From Lingula anatina (taxonomy: Eukaryota; Brachiopoda; Lingulata; Lingulida; Lingulidae), in NCBI RefSeq assembly GCF_001039355.2, contig NW_019775968.1:289039-353038 (forward strand): 64,000 nt of DNA, read 5' to 3'. Under the pieces are notes generated by a model. That model was not told the origin of the DNA and did no database searches. It worked only from the letters and a program-made list of their open reading frames with translations. This document shows, one piece after another, positions 47,228 through 60,500 of this stretch. Position numbers and translations under genes: made by a program. Each line of letters begins with the position of its first letter. Position 1 is the stretch's first letter.

Positions 47228-47926
47228 TTATTCTCCATGATCTTTCTTCATGCCACACTCGACTTTTACTTTGGCCTCTAGTTCTGTTTTCAAGTTATGC
47301 CACTTCCTTCTCTGTGACCTACCAACATCAATGCAAGGTTATGAGGGAGTGAAAAAAACAATGATGCTAACAAAACGATGCTAACATTCTTGGCAAACAC
47401 TGTTTAGATTGTCTACCTCATCTACACTTAGTTATGTCAACTGTCATTGACATAAAATACGCATCAGGCCTTGTTTCTCCCTTAAAAATTTGCGTTGACA
47501 CAAGTCGTGTTAAATGTCGGACCTGGTACACGAAATTTGATTACTGAAACGAACGGTCCTTTATCGACTAGGAGTGCCTACAATAAACATATTTTAAACA
47601 TAAATACCTTCATTATATTCTCGGGATATGGAAATATGCAATGACAATATTATTGTCTTGAAATATAGTAATAAATTAGGCATATAAGTAGCGGAACTAG
47701 CCGCCGCTTACACCTGGCTTTTGACAGGTAGCTCACACAGAAACCCATATTTTACGGGAAGATTCGAGCGCGAAACCTTCAATGTTAGTGATACAACTGA
47801 CATATTTATAAGTAAATACACTAACCTTTCTATCAAATCCTGTTTCTTTCCTCTTGTGGAGGCTCCTTTTTCAACTAGTTGAAGTTTTAACTTCGCCACT
47901 GTTTGCTTCCCATACTCTAAAGCCAT
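47228..47926 (-). CDS. Small SAP-domain protein, two predicted exons
   Basis: The exon 47926-47826 starts MALEYGKQTVAKLKLQLVEK and continues GASTRGKKQDLIER, a recognisable SAP motif (helix, Gly, basic turn, Asp-Leu-Ile-Glu-Arg). It ends at a GT donor in phase 2. A segment at 47318-47228 with a TAG acceptor in matching phase adds 29 lysine-rich codons and a TAA stop. SAP motifs bind DNA or RNA, usually in nuclear proteins. Further exons between the two cannot be excluded. The intergenic DNA and neighbouring transposons leave open that this belongs to a mobile element. The second exon is the less certain part. Confidence 0.4.
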
Positions 47927-48018
47927 TTCTACACGGACGCGAAAACGAGGCTATCTTCAATAACCACTATTACCCCAGCGCCCTCTTTAGGACAAACGGC
48001 TCCGCGTATAGCCCCATT

Positions 48019-48042
48019 NNNNNNNNNNNNNNNNNNNNNNNN
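48019..48042. other. Assembly gap (24 N)
   Basis: A run of N between the SAP exon and unique sequence. Confidence 1.
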
Positions 48043-48999
48043 TATGACATGATTTCTGTCAAGTTATTTTTATGCCAGTAGCTATTTGGATGTGGTCAGT
48101 TTTCCTCTTATGTCCCCATACCTTATCATATAGTGACTCATACTGATAACACACTGTGAGAATTATCAAAAAAGTAAGGAAAAGATATCTTATCCAACTC
48201 AATAATATAATTCCTATATAACACACCAAAAACCATCAGATTTAGGCAAGGTTTAAGGGGAATGAAGCAGGCATTGTTTGAAAAGAACCATTACTAGCTA
48301 TATAGATTTATGATAAATACCCTGTCATTACCCATAGGTCTAATAACTAGCCAAATCTTTTCCAGGGCATCAAACATATAAAGTGGTATCACATTCTATA
48401 TATAGCATCAAATCACTGAACTAGTGTATATAGCCATCTGTATGATATCAAGAATGATGATATGGAATAACAGCTCTAACTGGACTGGGTAATTATGGTC
48501 CTAATCACAATGTAACTGGTGTTAATTTATTTAATTTCCTTTATTCATGCAAAGTCAACAAGATTAACTGTTGCCAATAATTCTATGACTGTGTATCTTC
48601 CCCTCTTTTTAACTATAGCCTGCTGCTGCCACTACTATAATTGTGCATGCACATGTGCACGCACACACAAAGTGACACACACATTATCAACCTGTAACTT
48701 TTACAAATTGGGAAATTTTAAGGTCATAACTTGCTATTTCCTCACCCTACTCTCCTTCCTTCCATATGTACTTCCATGTGTACTTTTATACCCGAGTATT
48801 AGTCTCAATACATTTTAGCATAACAAGGCTCATGCCAAATTTTCATCAAAATTCTTACACAATTCATAGGGAAAAGGAAATACAGCACCTCAATTTTTCA
48901 ATTTCTTTTCACGAGAAGAGAATAAATGAAAAAAAATAACCAAGTATAAAAAATCTCATGAACAGTGGCATAATCCAGGATAATTATAATCCTACTTAC
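48043..48999. other. Intronic or 3' flanking sequence, nothing recognised
   Basis: No SH2-like or other exon was found downstream of the last adaptor exon. A short CA-rich stretch lies near 48650-48690. Confidence 0.5.
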
Positions 49000-51529
49000 T
49001 GCAGGGACAGGTGGGGGTTTATTGCTGTGTCCAATGGCTGGTTTCTCCCCAGGTTTAGGTGGTCTGGGTGGTGGTGGGGGTGGGGGCATATCATCATCAT
49101 CAGGCGCTGGGGGCGGGGCAGGCCTACGTCCTGGTGGTGGAGGCACTGGAAATAAACAAAAGTGTTACAGTCTGTACCAAAACCACTTTTTTTAACAGTG
49201 TTTCTTGATATATATATACAATAATAAATTATGTAAGATCATAAGTGTCTATGTAATACTTGTCAAAATGTACATTTTGGCAAACTGTATTTTTTTTTAT
49301 GTTGGGTTGCAATAAATAACATCTGTAAAGAAATATTCTAATACATAACTGCAGTCTCTGTCCCTGCCCTAATGACAAATCCTTATTCCAAATAATCACA
49401 TCCTAAAATATTCCCCCGATTCATCAATTTGTTCAGATGCCATCTCTTCCTACATGAATTGTACCCTACTGTAACACAAGAACATAATTTATTTCATTCC
49501 TTTAATAATGCTTAGTCCCAAGCGTTGATAGAACTATAAACTATATCAACTCACTTGGCTCAACACTGCTGTGTGACAAACGTCTCTTCACAGACGCATA
49601 GAATTTCACAACAGCATCCATTTCCTTTAGGACCAGCAGAAATGACCATTACAAAACCGCAGTGGACACAGATAATATCTGTTCTATATTTTCAACCATG
49701 AAGTTCCCTGTTTAACTTAGAGAATGGTTAAAATTTCCACCATGTATGTGCTTATATCGCAGCAATCTCAGTGAGAACAGCCGATGAGACAAATGAAGTG
49801 TTTATACTGAGGAATGGCTATAGTCATGTACATTAATGTTGGGACCATTAAGGAAAATTCTTTGCACTTAATGGTATCCCGGACAGAGAAAGTTGATTAA
49901 CAGATTTGTAAGGGCTGTGCTGAATTATATTGAAACATCTCTCATGTGTAGTTAATAAATAATCATTAAACTCTTAATTAAATCATGGAGTCAACAGAGA
50001 TTGCTTGTGTAAAAATTACCACCTATAGATCAAGTGAGTGATCTTGCACTTTACAGATAAAATAGTGCTTTTTTACTGTGGTATTCATTAAGGGGCCATT
50101 TGAAGTTTCAGATTGTTTTTTCATAAATCATGCCTACAAGATGGCTGATCAAAAGAAAAGGTCCAGCAAACATAGCTCAATGTACGCCATAGTCTTTTTT
50201 CATAAATCAAAAAAAATCTGATTACAAAAATGGGACCATGATGATAAAAAAAAGAGGTTTAATTACAGGGTCAAGAGTGATAAAGCAGACTCTGCTAGAT
50301 CCTCTCAACTGAATCATTGGTTGTATGTCTGTCAAGGTCTTTGTATCTCTAACTTGAGATTATTTTCAAGAGTTATATCAAAAAAAAAAAAAAGAAAAGG
50401 AGGGCTGATAAAACTATGGATGTAAATGTTCTGAATACGCCTACATTACATTACGCACCTGTCAAAATCACCCATGCACAACAGGTGTCGCTGCATGTCA
50501 TGTTTTGTAAATAATAGTTCATATATCATGTTTTTGTTGTTTTTTGTTTCTACTCAAGTAAATGTTACTTTTACATTAACAACACCATTAGCAATAAAAT
50601 CTTACATCAATCTTATTTGAATATATATTTCTCCTGTTGCAAAACTTGCTTCAATCAACATTAAAATAATTGTGTTCAAAAGACTGTTTTCAACCTTCTC
50701 AAAAGATTTTTAATCACTTAACATATTTTCTTCAAGCGGAATGTTAATAGCCTCTTGTTTCCACTTTTCACATATTTGTATCCTATGCACTGTAAAAGAA
50801 CATGTGGCATACTACAAGAAATGTGACATTTGAAATGTAATAAGTGGTAGTACATGTAGCAGTATGAATGTGTGTGGCAATATGGAATACATTCTCACTA
50901 GCAAGCAAAACGAGGTCCAATTTATCAGAAGAGACTGCTGGTCAAATAAACCCTCTTTGCATTCACGTTGGTATTGGCAATAATAACCCTTGTCAATAGT
51001 GTTTCCTGTTAAGCATGTGCACTATCATTCTCAGTAACCAGTGACGATATGACCATTATGGTTGGAGTACAAGTAGCAATGATTGTTATGCTATATAAAT
51101 ATATTAAATTTATTCATAAAAAGAAATGTTTCCACTAAAAAATGACATGTGGGACTGTACTGTGATTAACCTGCAAAAATATGATACATTGCCCACTATT
51201 GCCCATGACTTCCAAATGTAAGCATCCCATCTATACTGTGATTTTGAGTTAACTGCAATAAAACCAAGTCCAGATCTGGATTTATTTGTACCACAGTCAG
51301 GGGTATGTAGTCTGTTCACATAGGAAAAGTAACCATGATAGGACAGAGTCAGGTGTAAACCACCAGTGTGAATGGCCCTATGGTTTATAGGAAGATTCAG
51401 AAATTAGGACTGTGTAGTAGTAGTAGTATGGCTGTGTGTAGATCAAATGACTAAATGCTGTTTAATTTGTATAAATTGCATTTCCAGCAAATTCTTATCA
51501 AGTACAATGAACAAACACACACATACCCC

Positions 51530-51571
<42 letters not shown>

Positions 51572-54500
51572 ACCTTTCACTATAAGCTTAATATATCACA
51601 AGCACTTCAGGCAAAGGCAACTTCTAAACATTCTTCACTAAATTGGGAAAATATCAAGTATTAAAAGCATTTTGCCATTCTCAGTTGCTCAGTATCAACT
51701 TTTTTACCTTACTTAAAAAAGGATATCATTAAACTCCTTGTTCACAGGGACAAGTCACAGTGACTGTGTCGCTCTACTCCTGGTACTAATGTACACAAAA
51801 AGCTGCATTACATGTTCTCTGTATCACAGCAAAAATAGCAGTGTATTATTCACCTTATGATAATTAGCTAAATTTCAGGCTTTTTTTCACCTTGATAACA
51901 TTCCTGAGACATCCCATGTAGACTTGGCCGCACGTTTAAAAGAAATTGCAGTATATTATTCACCTTATGATAATTAGCTAAAGTTCAGGCTCTTTTCACC
52001 TTGATAACATTTCTGTGATATCCTATGTTTTATTGTGCCCTAGTTCATTCAGTAAATTACATGTGGTCATAAAAAGGAAATAAAATCTGCAAATTAAATT
52101 CTGTTATCAGACATGACCTAGTTGAAGTTTGACAATTTTACCCGATAAAACAAACTGCTGGAAATTAGACAACCTGTAAATGTGACTTGTATAACTTCTT
52201 AATTACCAAGTATTGGGTATATGAGCCCTACCTTCTCCCCTCATCATTCCAAAATATTCTCTGTGTATGATTTTAAAATATTATCTGTGTATATCCAGAA
52301 ACAAGGTCTTGAACTTCCAGTCTTAAGCACTGCTCTACTTCTCTGTCATGGTGCAGCCCGCTGTGTCTCCTAACCCCAGCTACATGTACCACTGTAGAAC
52401 AAGCTACTTCAACACTCAAGTTAACAAGATAATGAGTTACGGCCTCACAGCTATTGTGTGCTGTACGCACTCTCTCCAGTCTGAATGCAGGGTTGAAAGA
52501 TTTCACACACTCATTTCTACCTGCATTGTTTTAAGAAATTTAGGTCTTTCCTCTTACTATCTTTTTATCAAATTGGTCCATTTAATGGACATTTACCATG
52601 CTGCCAAAGGGCATGTTTACCCTGTTTATGCTTGCCTTTTTTATCAGCAGCCTACCAATGTAATCAGATTTAAACTCTGACCCAGAAAATTACTTCCTTA
52701 TTTTATCACTGGAATGTAACATAACAGATATATACATTTCTACTTACAGTTATTTTCCGGCTTTATATAGTCAGCGCTGTCATCTGATTCAGGCTCTGAA
52801 AGGAGAGAGTAAAATATATTTTGAACAAATTTAATTTAATTTACCTGACAGGTCATCATCTCCAATTAGATCCAGGTAAGCTGGTACATCATCAACGTCA
52901 TCTTCCCACCTTTCATCTTCCTCCTCATCAAAACTATCAAAATCATCATCATCACCAGAATAATCCATTTCTTTTCTCTTTTACCTACTGACTGTTTTTC
53001 CACCTTATACCGTCCTCCCACAAGGTTGTTATACAACATGTAATTCTTTAAATGACAATGTCCTACTTTTGATTGACAAACCTCAAACTAAAAATTCCCA
53101 GTTCCAGGATGCAATAATATAGGCACTACATCATATCACCACTACTTGTGGATACAAGTACACTCCCACTGAAATATTACCAGTACCAACTTGTTTGAGT
53201 GAGTGCCATAAAGTTGTCTACGCATTTTATCTTTAGTGGTTATTTGAAAAAAAAAATGTGGTAACAATTAAGATGAATAATATTCCAAAACTCATTGACC
53301 ATAGCCTTCTGAATATTGAAACAGGAAAAGGACACATTCCCTGCCTTATTACTACAGATAGTAGTTTAGATTAAACCACGGGTATGATAAATGTTGATTA
53401 AATGTCATCTCCAAGTGATGAATCGTTACAATGATATCTCCCTGCCATTGCTACCTCATGTGCTACCTCATTTCCTCACAAGTGATCTATAATTTATTGA
53501 GGATCTGGGGCACACTTACCAGGGCACATACTTCAGGGGGAAATCACACCGGGTGATTTTTTTAATATGAGCTTCTTTCTGGTTGAATCAACTGACATTT
53601 CAAATAAATAAATATATAATAATAATAAATACATTTAATAAACTGGCTGGTTATTCTTGTTTTGGATCAGTATATTATCAACACTACAAGCAGTCCACTA
53701 AGAGGTAACCTTTATATTAGCAGAGAAAACTCTAGAAATATGTGGCAAAAGTAAGAAATAAATCTTAGCTCTTGTGGAACAATTATGCACAGTGGTCTCC
53801 TTCAAACAATAGGAATCACAGATGTTTATAAAGGTTACACGCAGAAGCAAATGCACACACTCACATAGTTCCATATGCATGCAGTTTTATTCTGAAAATG
53901 CACTTCTGCATTGTGCATAGTTTAAATAGAATAAAAATATCAATAAAAGGCAAATCAAAAGGATTTCTAATAAATAATACCACATAAATAACTACAATGT
54001 AAAATAGTCCAAAAGTGCAACATCATGACCAAATATTTTATGGTTAAATTTTTACTAGAATTCTTCCAAACGAAATAATCTGAATACTTCAATCATGTAA
54101 TCTGCATGAGTCATCATATACTGAATTCTTACCTTTTCATATTTTAACATCCTACTTTCCAAACTCACAATAAAATTACAGGTCAACTGATAGTGACAGT
54201 GTACTAAGACTAAGAACTCTCACTTTCATTAAGAAATCTTAGCATTTTTCTGTCTGACACTTAAAACGTTTACACAAAATTCATGTATGATGCCAAAAGA
54301 ATAACCCAATAAGCTGGTTTTGAGAAAATATAAATTAACAACCCACTTTAAGAAATAGATGAAATTGTTGTTAATTCACTTTACCTTTTGACCCTTTATA
54401 TATCATTGTCTTTTTAACAAGAATAACTTTACAAAGAATCTGTTCTTTTGAAAAATACTTCTGGATTCCTTTTCCAATACTTAAAATATCTTTCTTTGGC

Positions 54501-57500
54501 CCTAGATAAACCAGTATTGAGTAAACAACTTTAAATGGACTTCTGCAAAAATATACTGAACAGAAGTAGAGAATTTTCGTCTTAAAATTAAGACCCTATC
54601 TAGACAAATATTTTTGGCTCCAGTATTACCTTGATTGCTAGCTAATCTAGCAAAAATGGTGGGTCTCTCCTGAGCATCTAGGTAAAAGCTTTCTTCTACA
54701 CTGGCTTCAGCATCAAGCTAGCAGAACAGAGGTGTTAGCAGGAATCAGAACAGTTACTTTCCAAAGGAGAAAAGTACAAATAGGGTTACATAATAAAGCA
54801 TTCAAAATGTTTGAGACACATATCTGCAAGAACAGCATAAAATTGGATGAAAAAATGTAAAGTTAAAATTAAAACAGACAAATAAAGATAACAAAATAGG
54901 GTGCAAAGCAAGCAGAATATATGTATATATAAGGACTAATCTTTCATCATGCATCTATTCAAACCATTGACATTACAGTTTAAAAATTACATGTACTATG
55001 AAAGAATATATATCACAAACCAAAAGTAATGACAAAATGTAATGAAACAGTATGAAAACTCTTCACAGTTATGTAATACAGGCAAAACATTGCAACAGCT
55101 ACAAAAAATTTTTTTTCATTCAAACAAAATCATACTCCCCTCCCCCTCTGAAATTTGTGTTAATCACAGGTAATTTCCTTGCATTCACTGTATATTGTGC
55201 ACAAAATATCAAGAATCTTTCTCCAAACTTATAATTTAACTGAAAGAATAACTATTCAGGTGCTATGTATATTATTTAATTAATTCATTCATTAATTAAT
55301 GATTGCTGGACAGAGGATTTTTTAAATTCTAAAATAATGACAAATATTTCATTAATATTCACCAAATGTGTACAAAATGGGTAAAAGGTCTTTCATTACA
55401 TTTTCTAAATTACATATTAACAGTACTTCAATACTACAGTTATTAGCTAAATTGCTTTCTCTTCAGTTAGCACACAAATGAGGGCACAGTTCAATACACT
55501 TGGTTGTGAACTACAGGGAGATGTGTTAGTTGGGCTCTTTAAATCATAAGTAGGAACTGATTACTTAGAATCAATATTCTCATACTCATAAAAGGTGGGA
55601 GCAGATGTAGTAATTTCAAGAAAACACAGGAGGTGTCTTCAGTGTTTTTCTTTAACTTCATTTTTTTTTTGTAATGTTCCAAGATAGGGTATTTAGTCTA
55701 CAGCTTTCTGTGTGAAACAAAATTCCAGCATGCAAACCTGTCTTTGACACCATGTATCCCCAAAATATACCTTAATAATAAGTAAGAGATAAAGAAAAAA
55801 TAATAACAAACAGAAATTTTCTGTTTTTTTTTTTTAGTGAAGTTACCATTTTAGAGGTCAATACTCAGAATGACTTACTACAGGAATAGGCTTACTCAAT
55901 TTAGTGTGTCCGATCACAATAGATTATTTATGAATTCTTTGTGCTCATATGTTTACATTTTCATATTGACAGATCCACATTTGTGCAATGGCTGCCAGGC
56001 ATACTGTTTAAATATATGATAGTCAAAAATATCTTTTCATTTATTTGTTTATAAATCTAAACAAATCAGGGGGATAAACAGTTACCAGAAAATGTTTTAT
56101 ATGTAAGAGCCACTACTAAGATACATATCATGATGATATTCCTTGCAATTTCGACATCTTTTCTTGTTATCTCTGATGAATCTTAATTTCCCATCATATA
56201 TAATTTAAATGTAAATTCTTCATCTAATAGTGATGTGTTTCAAAAATCAAATGTTACTGCATGTTCTTTAAAAGTGCATCTCAAAGCAGTTAAGCCGATA
56301 CACAACATACATTTTGGTCCAAACCAACTTGTGAATCTCTCTCCAATTCAAGATACTTCTTATTAGCTGCTGTAAAACAAACAAGCTATACTTACGAGTA
56401 ATGCTATGAAAAATATCTGAGTCTTAGCATTTGTTTAAGGAGGAACAGGTTAATAATTTGGAGGGAAATTCAAAAGGATATAACTACTGTAATCACATAG
56501 CCATAAGCCAAGTGCTTAATTTGACCTATCATTCATAAAACTGAACAAAAAGCTACATGTTCAGTCATTATCTTTTCTTTTCTTTTTTTCTTTTACTGAA
56601 CTCACAAAATAACAACACTGCAAATCCAGTAAGAGAAAACTACAAGGATTATAAGGCCAGACAAGAATCCAATCCAGTTTGATCTGGTCAAAACCAGATC
56701 AGAATTCTGATCTAGACTAGGTTTAAATTTCAATCACCTGGACCAGATCAGAATTTCCATCTGGTATAAGCCAGATCAATATTGTCAACACATCATAAAC
56801 GCAGTTTTTACATCTATGAAAGGGATTTTAGCTTAAATGTAATACTGGTGCAATCACAAATATGTATTTCAGAACTGGATAAAGTGCTGGTTTCTTTTTA
56901 TTTGAATGTGAAATAAAGTTAGAACTATTCAGGATACAGACAACACTAACTCACAAAATAAAACAGTTCCTTTTTATTTAGGTTTTGATGGAGTTATTTA
57001 CTTAAATGTTATTAAGTGACAAGGAAATTTGTACAGGTATGATCAAAAAGTTTCTTTTTACTTGGGAAAAGGATTTCTTCCTTACAGTTCAGTACAGTTC
57101 TGGATTCAGATCAGGCCTGATGTGATAATTCCATCATGCTATAAGAAGCTGCTCTGAATTAAACACTAATAAATAGTGAGGGGCAGAGATGGTACCCAAT
57201 GTTGATGCAAGGATAATTTCACATATATTAAAGTTCCTTTCAGGGATTAAATGGGAGCAATTTCCAGCAAAAGCAATTTCCTATTTTGAATTTTTGCAGT
57301 TCAAGACAATAATCAGGAGCTATTGTTCTTAAATTTACAACTCAAATTATTGGTAAAATAGAGATTTTCAAAATCCAATAACATCAATCACACTTGCAAA
57401 GGGAAAGGGAGAAGGTTAGCATGCTTAACTAAAGAAATAAAGTTGCTTTCTAGAAATCTGTACTATTGTTGTGGTAGAGGCAAAAGTCATCTCACCTACA

Positions 57501-60500
57501 GCATTTACAATAATCTGCACTACATGAAAATTTGAGTTGCTTTTTTTTTTTTTTTACAGAAGATCAAAGACTAAAAAACATCATTGCTTTTGTACTCTAT
57601 TTTTACATCTAAACAGGGTTCCTTAAAACCTTTAAAATGAGGTTAGAGAGACTAAAAGGTTCATCATGCAGAAAATGAAGCATTACAAAGTTCCAAGGGG
57701 CTATATACTAGTATATACATACACGTATAACAAAGGAGTCATTCTGACAGAATATGCAGCAAATATGAAGTAAATTGCCCTTTATCATAGGACAGGTTAG
57801 TATTGTGGTATTGACTGTCAGATCTCTGAGGCAGGTGTGACAATATAGAAGACTATTATCCCAAATGCATATAATGATATCACTCATTAGGCAATTATTT
57901 AAAAAACGATGGATAGCAAGATATAAAACAGGTGACAGTCCTTGTAAAATCAACAACAAATGCTATTAATATATGTTTATCTATACAGGGCTTGGGGCAG
58001 TAGTAGCTTAAATAATCATATGAAAATGACAAAGTTGCCTAGCAGAAGGGGGAGAGGGAAGCAAATATGGTTGAGTGAAAACAAAACAAAGTGTGTGTAA
58101 TAGAAGGCAAAGACAGTGTACTTACAGCAGCCTGGTACATAGAAGTGTCCAAGTGGTCTAGAATAGCAGTGCAAAGGCAACACACAGACATGTGAAATAA
58201 CAGTAAAGTGAAGTGAAGAAAGAAGCTTGAGCAAAAGCAATTATCAAAGTTCACTGCAAAGGTGTGCATAAATTACACTTTTAATAAGAACGGTGACAGA
58301 TAAATCAAGTGAAAGCCTCCTCAAAACTTTCATACATTTTATGATCTTTTTATCATAGATATCTTCAAAAAATATCTCCATAAGAATATTAATGGGAGTG
58401 TTGAAAACAAATTACTCTCTGCATGAAAACATGACATTAGGCTTGAGTAAATGATACACTGTTACGTATGAGATTATCACACTCAAACAATCTTGAGATA
58501 TGGGACAGAGCCAGGTATGACTTTCTTATGACAGTACTCACTGCAATGTTCCACAATTCTTTACATTACAATATTAAACAGCTAACAAACATAAAATGAG
58601 AAGTACTCAGGTGAGCAAATTTGAAGTGCAAAGTTTAGGACACAACTGATGACATTTAGTTGAAAACAAGGTTAAATTTAACGTATCCATTCTTTTTAAA
58701 ATTTCTTTTTTAAAAACCTTGTTTTGTTGGTATCACAGCAGTTGAAACTATATAGGTGGGATCACATAACACAAGTGTTGGAACAATTAAGGTAATCAAA
58801 TATATCAGAATAAACACCAATGCTTGTAATGCACAGAACATTAACAAAAAATTTGGATGTTTCAAAGTGTAGCAAACATGCTTCAATAAGTAATTCAAAA
58901 CACTCACCCTCAAAACCTCCCTCTGTGTCATCCTGAAATAGAGTTTAACAATAAACATAATTGCAATCATAAATAATAAAATTTAGATTTTATTACTTAA
59001 AATCTCCACTACATTTTAAAAGAAGTTAGAAAACAAATCACAGTGCATTTGTTACACCAACAAGTCATACTTACCATACCGTCTTCCCATTCATCCGAGT
59101 CCCAGTCATACGTATCATCATTGTTATTATTACTCTCTGAAAATCGAACAAGTCCAAAAGTTCTCATTAACACCCATTTTTTATTCAAACTTGATGACAA
59201 ATAAAATTATCAAAATATAAGTTTGGAGGTCATGCTTACAGATTCTAAGCATTAGAATGATAGCTTATTTTCCATTTAAATAATAGTGCATTGAATAAAT
59301 AATACAAATCTAACAATTTGGGTTCTGAAGTAAAAGTAAATGTTCTTTGTTAACTGGTGAATATTTCAAATGCTAAATGCACCCCAGTTACTTTAAGATT
59401 ATAATAAATAAATAAATAAAATTAAATAATCATAACAATAAGCTAAAATCTATAGTGTTTAATTGCCAATATCACATTCTGAAAATCAAAACTGGGCTTT
59501 ACAACTCAAAGCAATATGTCTACCAAAGATATCAAGTATAAATCAATTATATATATATATTCGTGTACCTGGCTTGAAATCCTTTGGTGGAGGTGCTGGC
59601 TTGCCTATACCTAGCTTGTTGCCTAGTTTACCAATTCTGCAAGGATCAGAATGTACATTAAACAGCTTGCCTAAAATTCAGCAGTGATAATAAAGACACT
59701 TTACTGTAGACAAAATGCCCCAATGAAGGGGTGATGAAGTTCATTTACAGCTCTTTACTCTATATATGCAGGGCTTCAATAATGATCTCAAAACAAGGAA
59801 AAGTATTATAAAATTTAGAATAAAGAAGTACTAGCAACAAATGGACAACTTTGAAATTAAGATTATTGAAGTGTCAAGACACCTTTAATGTAGATAACAA
59901 TGGCAACTGCTCACAAAATTCTAGCAAAATTCTGATCTCAATGTTTTGTAATAACATATAAAAAGATTATTGGACAGTTCCCAAAAAGGGCCCCAAGCCA
60001 CATCAAAAGCATTCTTTGAAAACTGATAACAATAAATCTTGAAAGAAATAAGATTATCTATTAGATTGTTCACATAAATATTTTGGTCTGAAAGATGTAT
60101 TTATTATCACAAAAATGCTACAACTATAATACCAGAAAAAGTGAAGATTTGCCATCTGTGACTGCGATATATTATCATACAATTGACAAAAATGATAACA
60201 ACAATACATAGAATGCTGTTTGACTGCTTCATGCAAGATGGAGATAAAATGTAGTTACACAACTTGTGAGACAAAATCATCTTTAAGCTGAAAATGTTTA
60301 TGCCAGTATATAAATTGACACATATAATGACAGCAGATACTATAAGACATGGTACAAAGTACATAAATAATACATATCAAAGAATGGATTTAATGTGCAT
60401 CACGAAATGCTCACTGCTCAAAACCTAAAAACACACCCATGACAAAAGCAATAAATTGCATGAGTTTGTGTACAAATAATCAACCACAAGCAAGCACCAC

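Larger units (their letters stand above)
49146..52747. other. Large intron of the adaptor gene with an alternative first exon
   Basis: Besides the exon at 49555-49621, this intron holds a CA microsatellite at 51532-51571 and a 110-bp tandem duplication at 51841-52022. Nothing else was recognised. Confidence 0.5.

Noticed and set aside
48898-49146. Stand-alone proline-rich protein on the minus strand
   Set aside because: The start lies at a splice acceptor and the frame runs past a donor at 49000. It is an internal exon of the adaptor gene.
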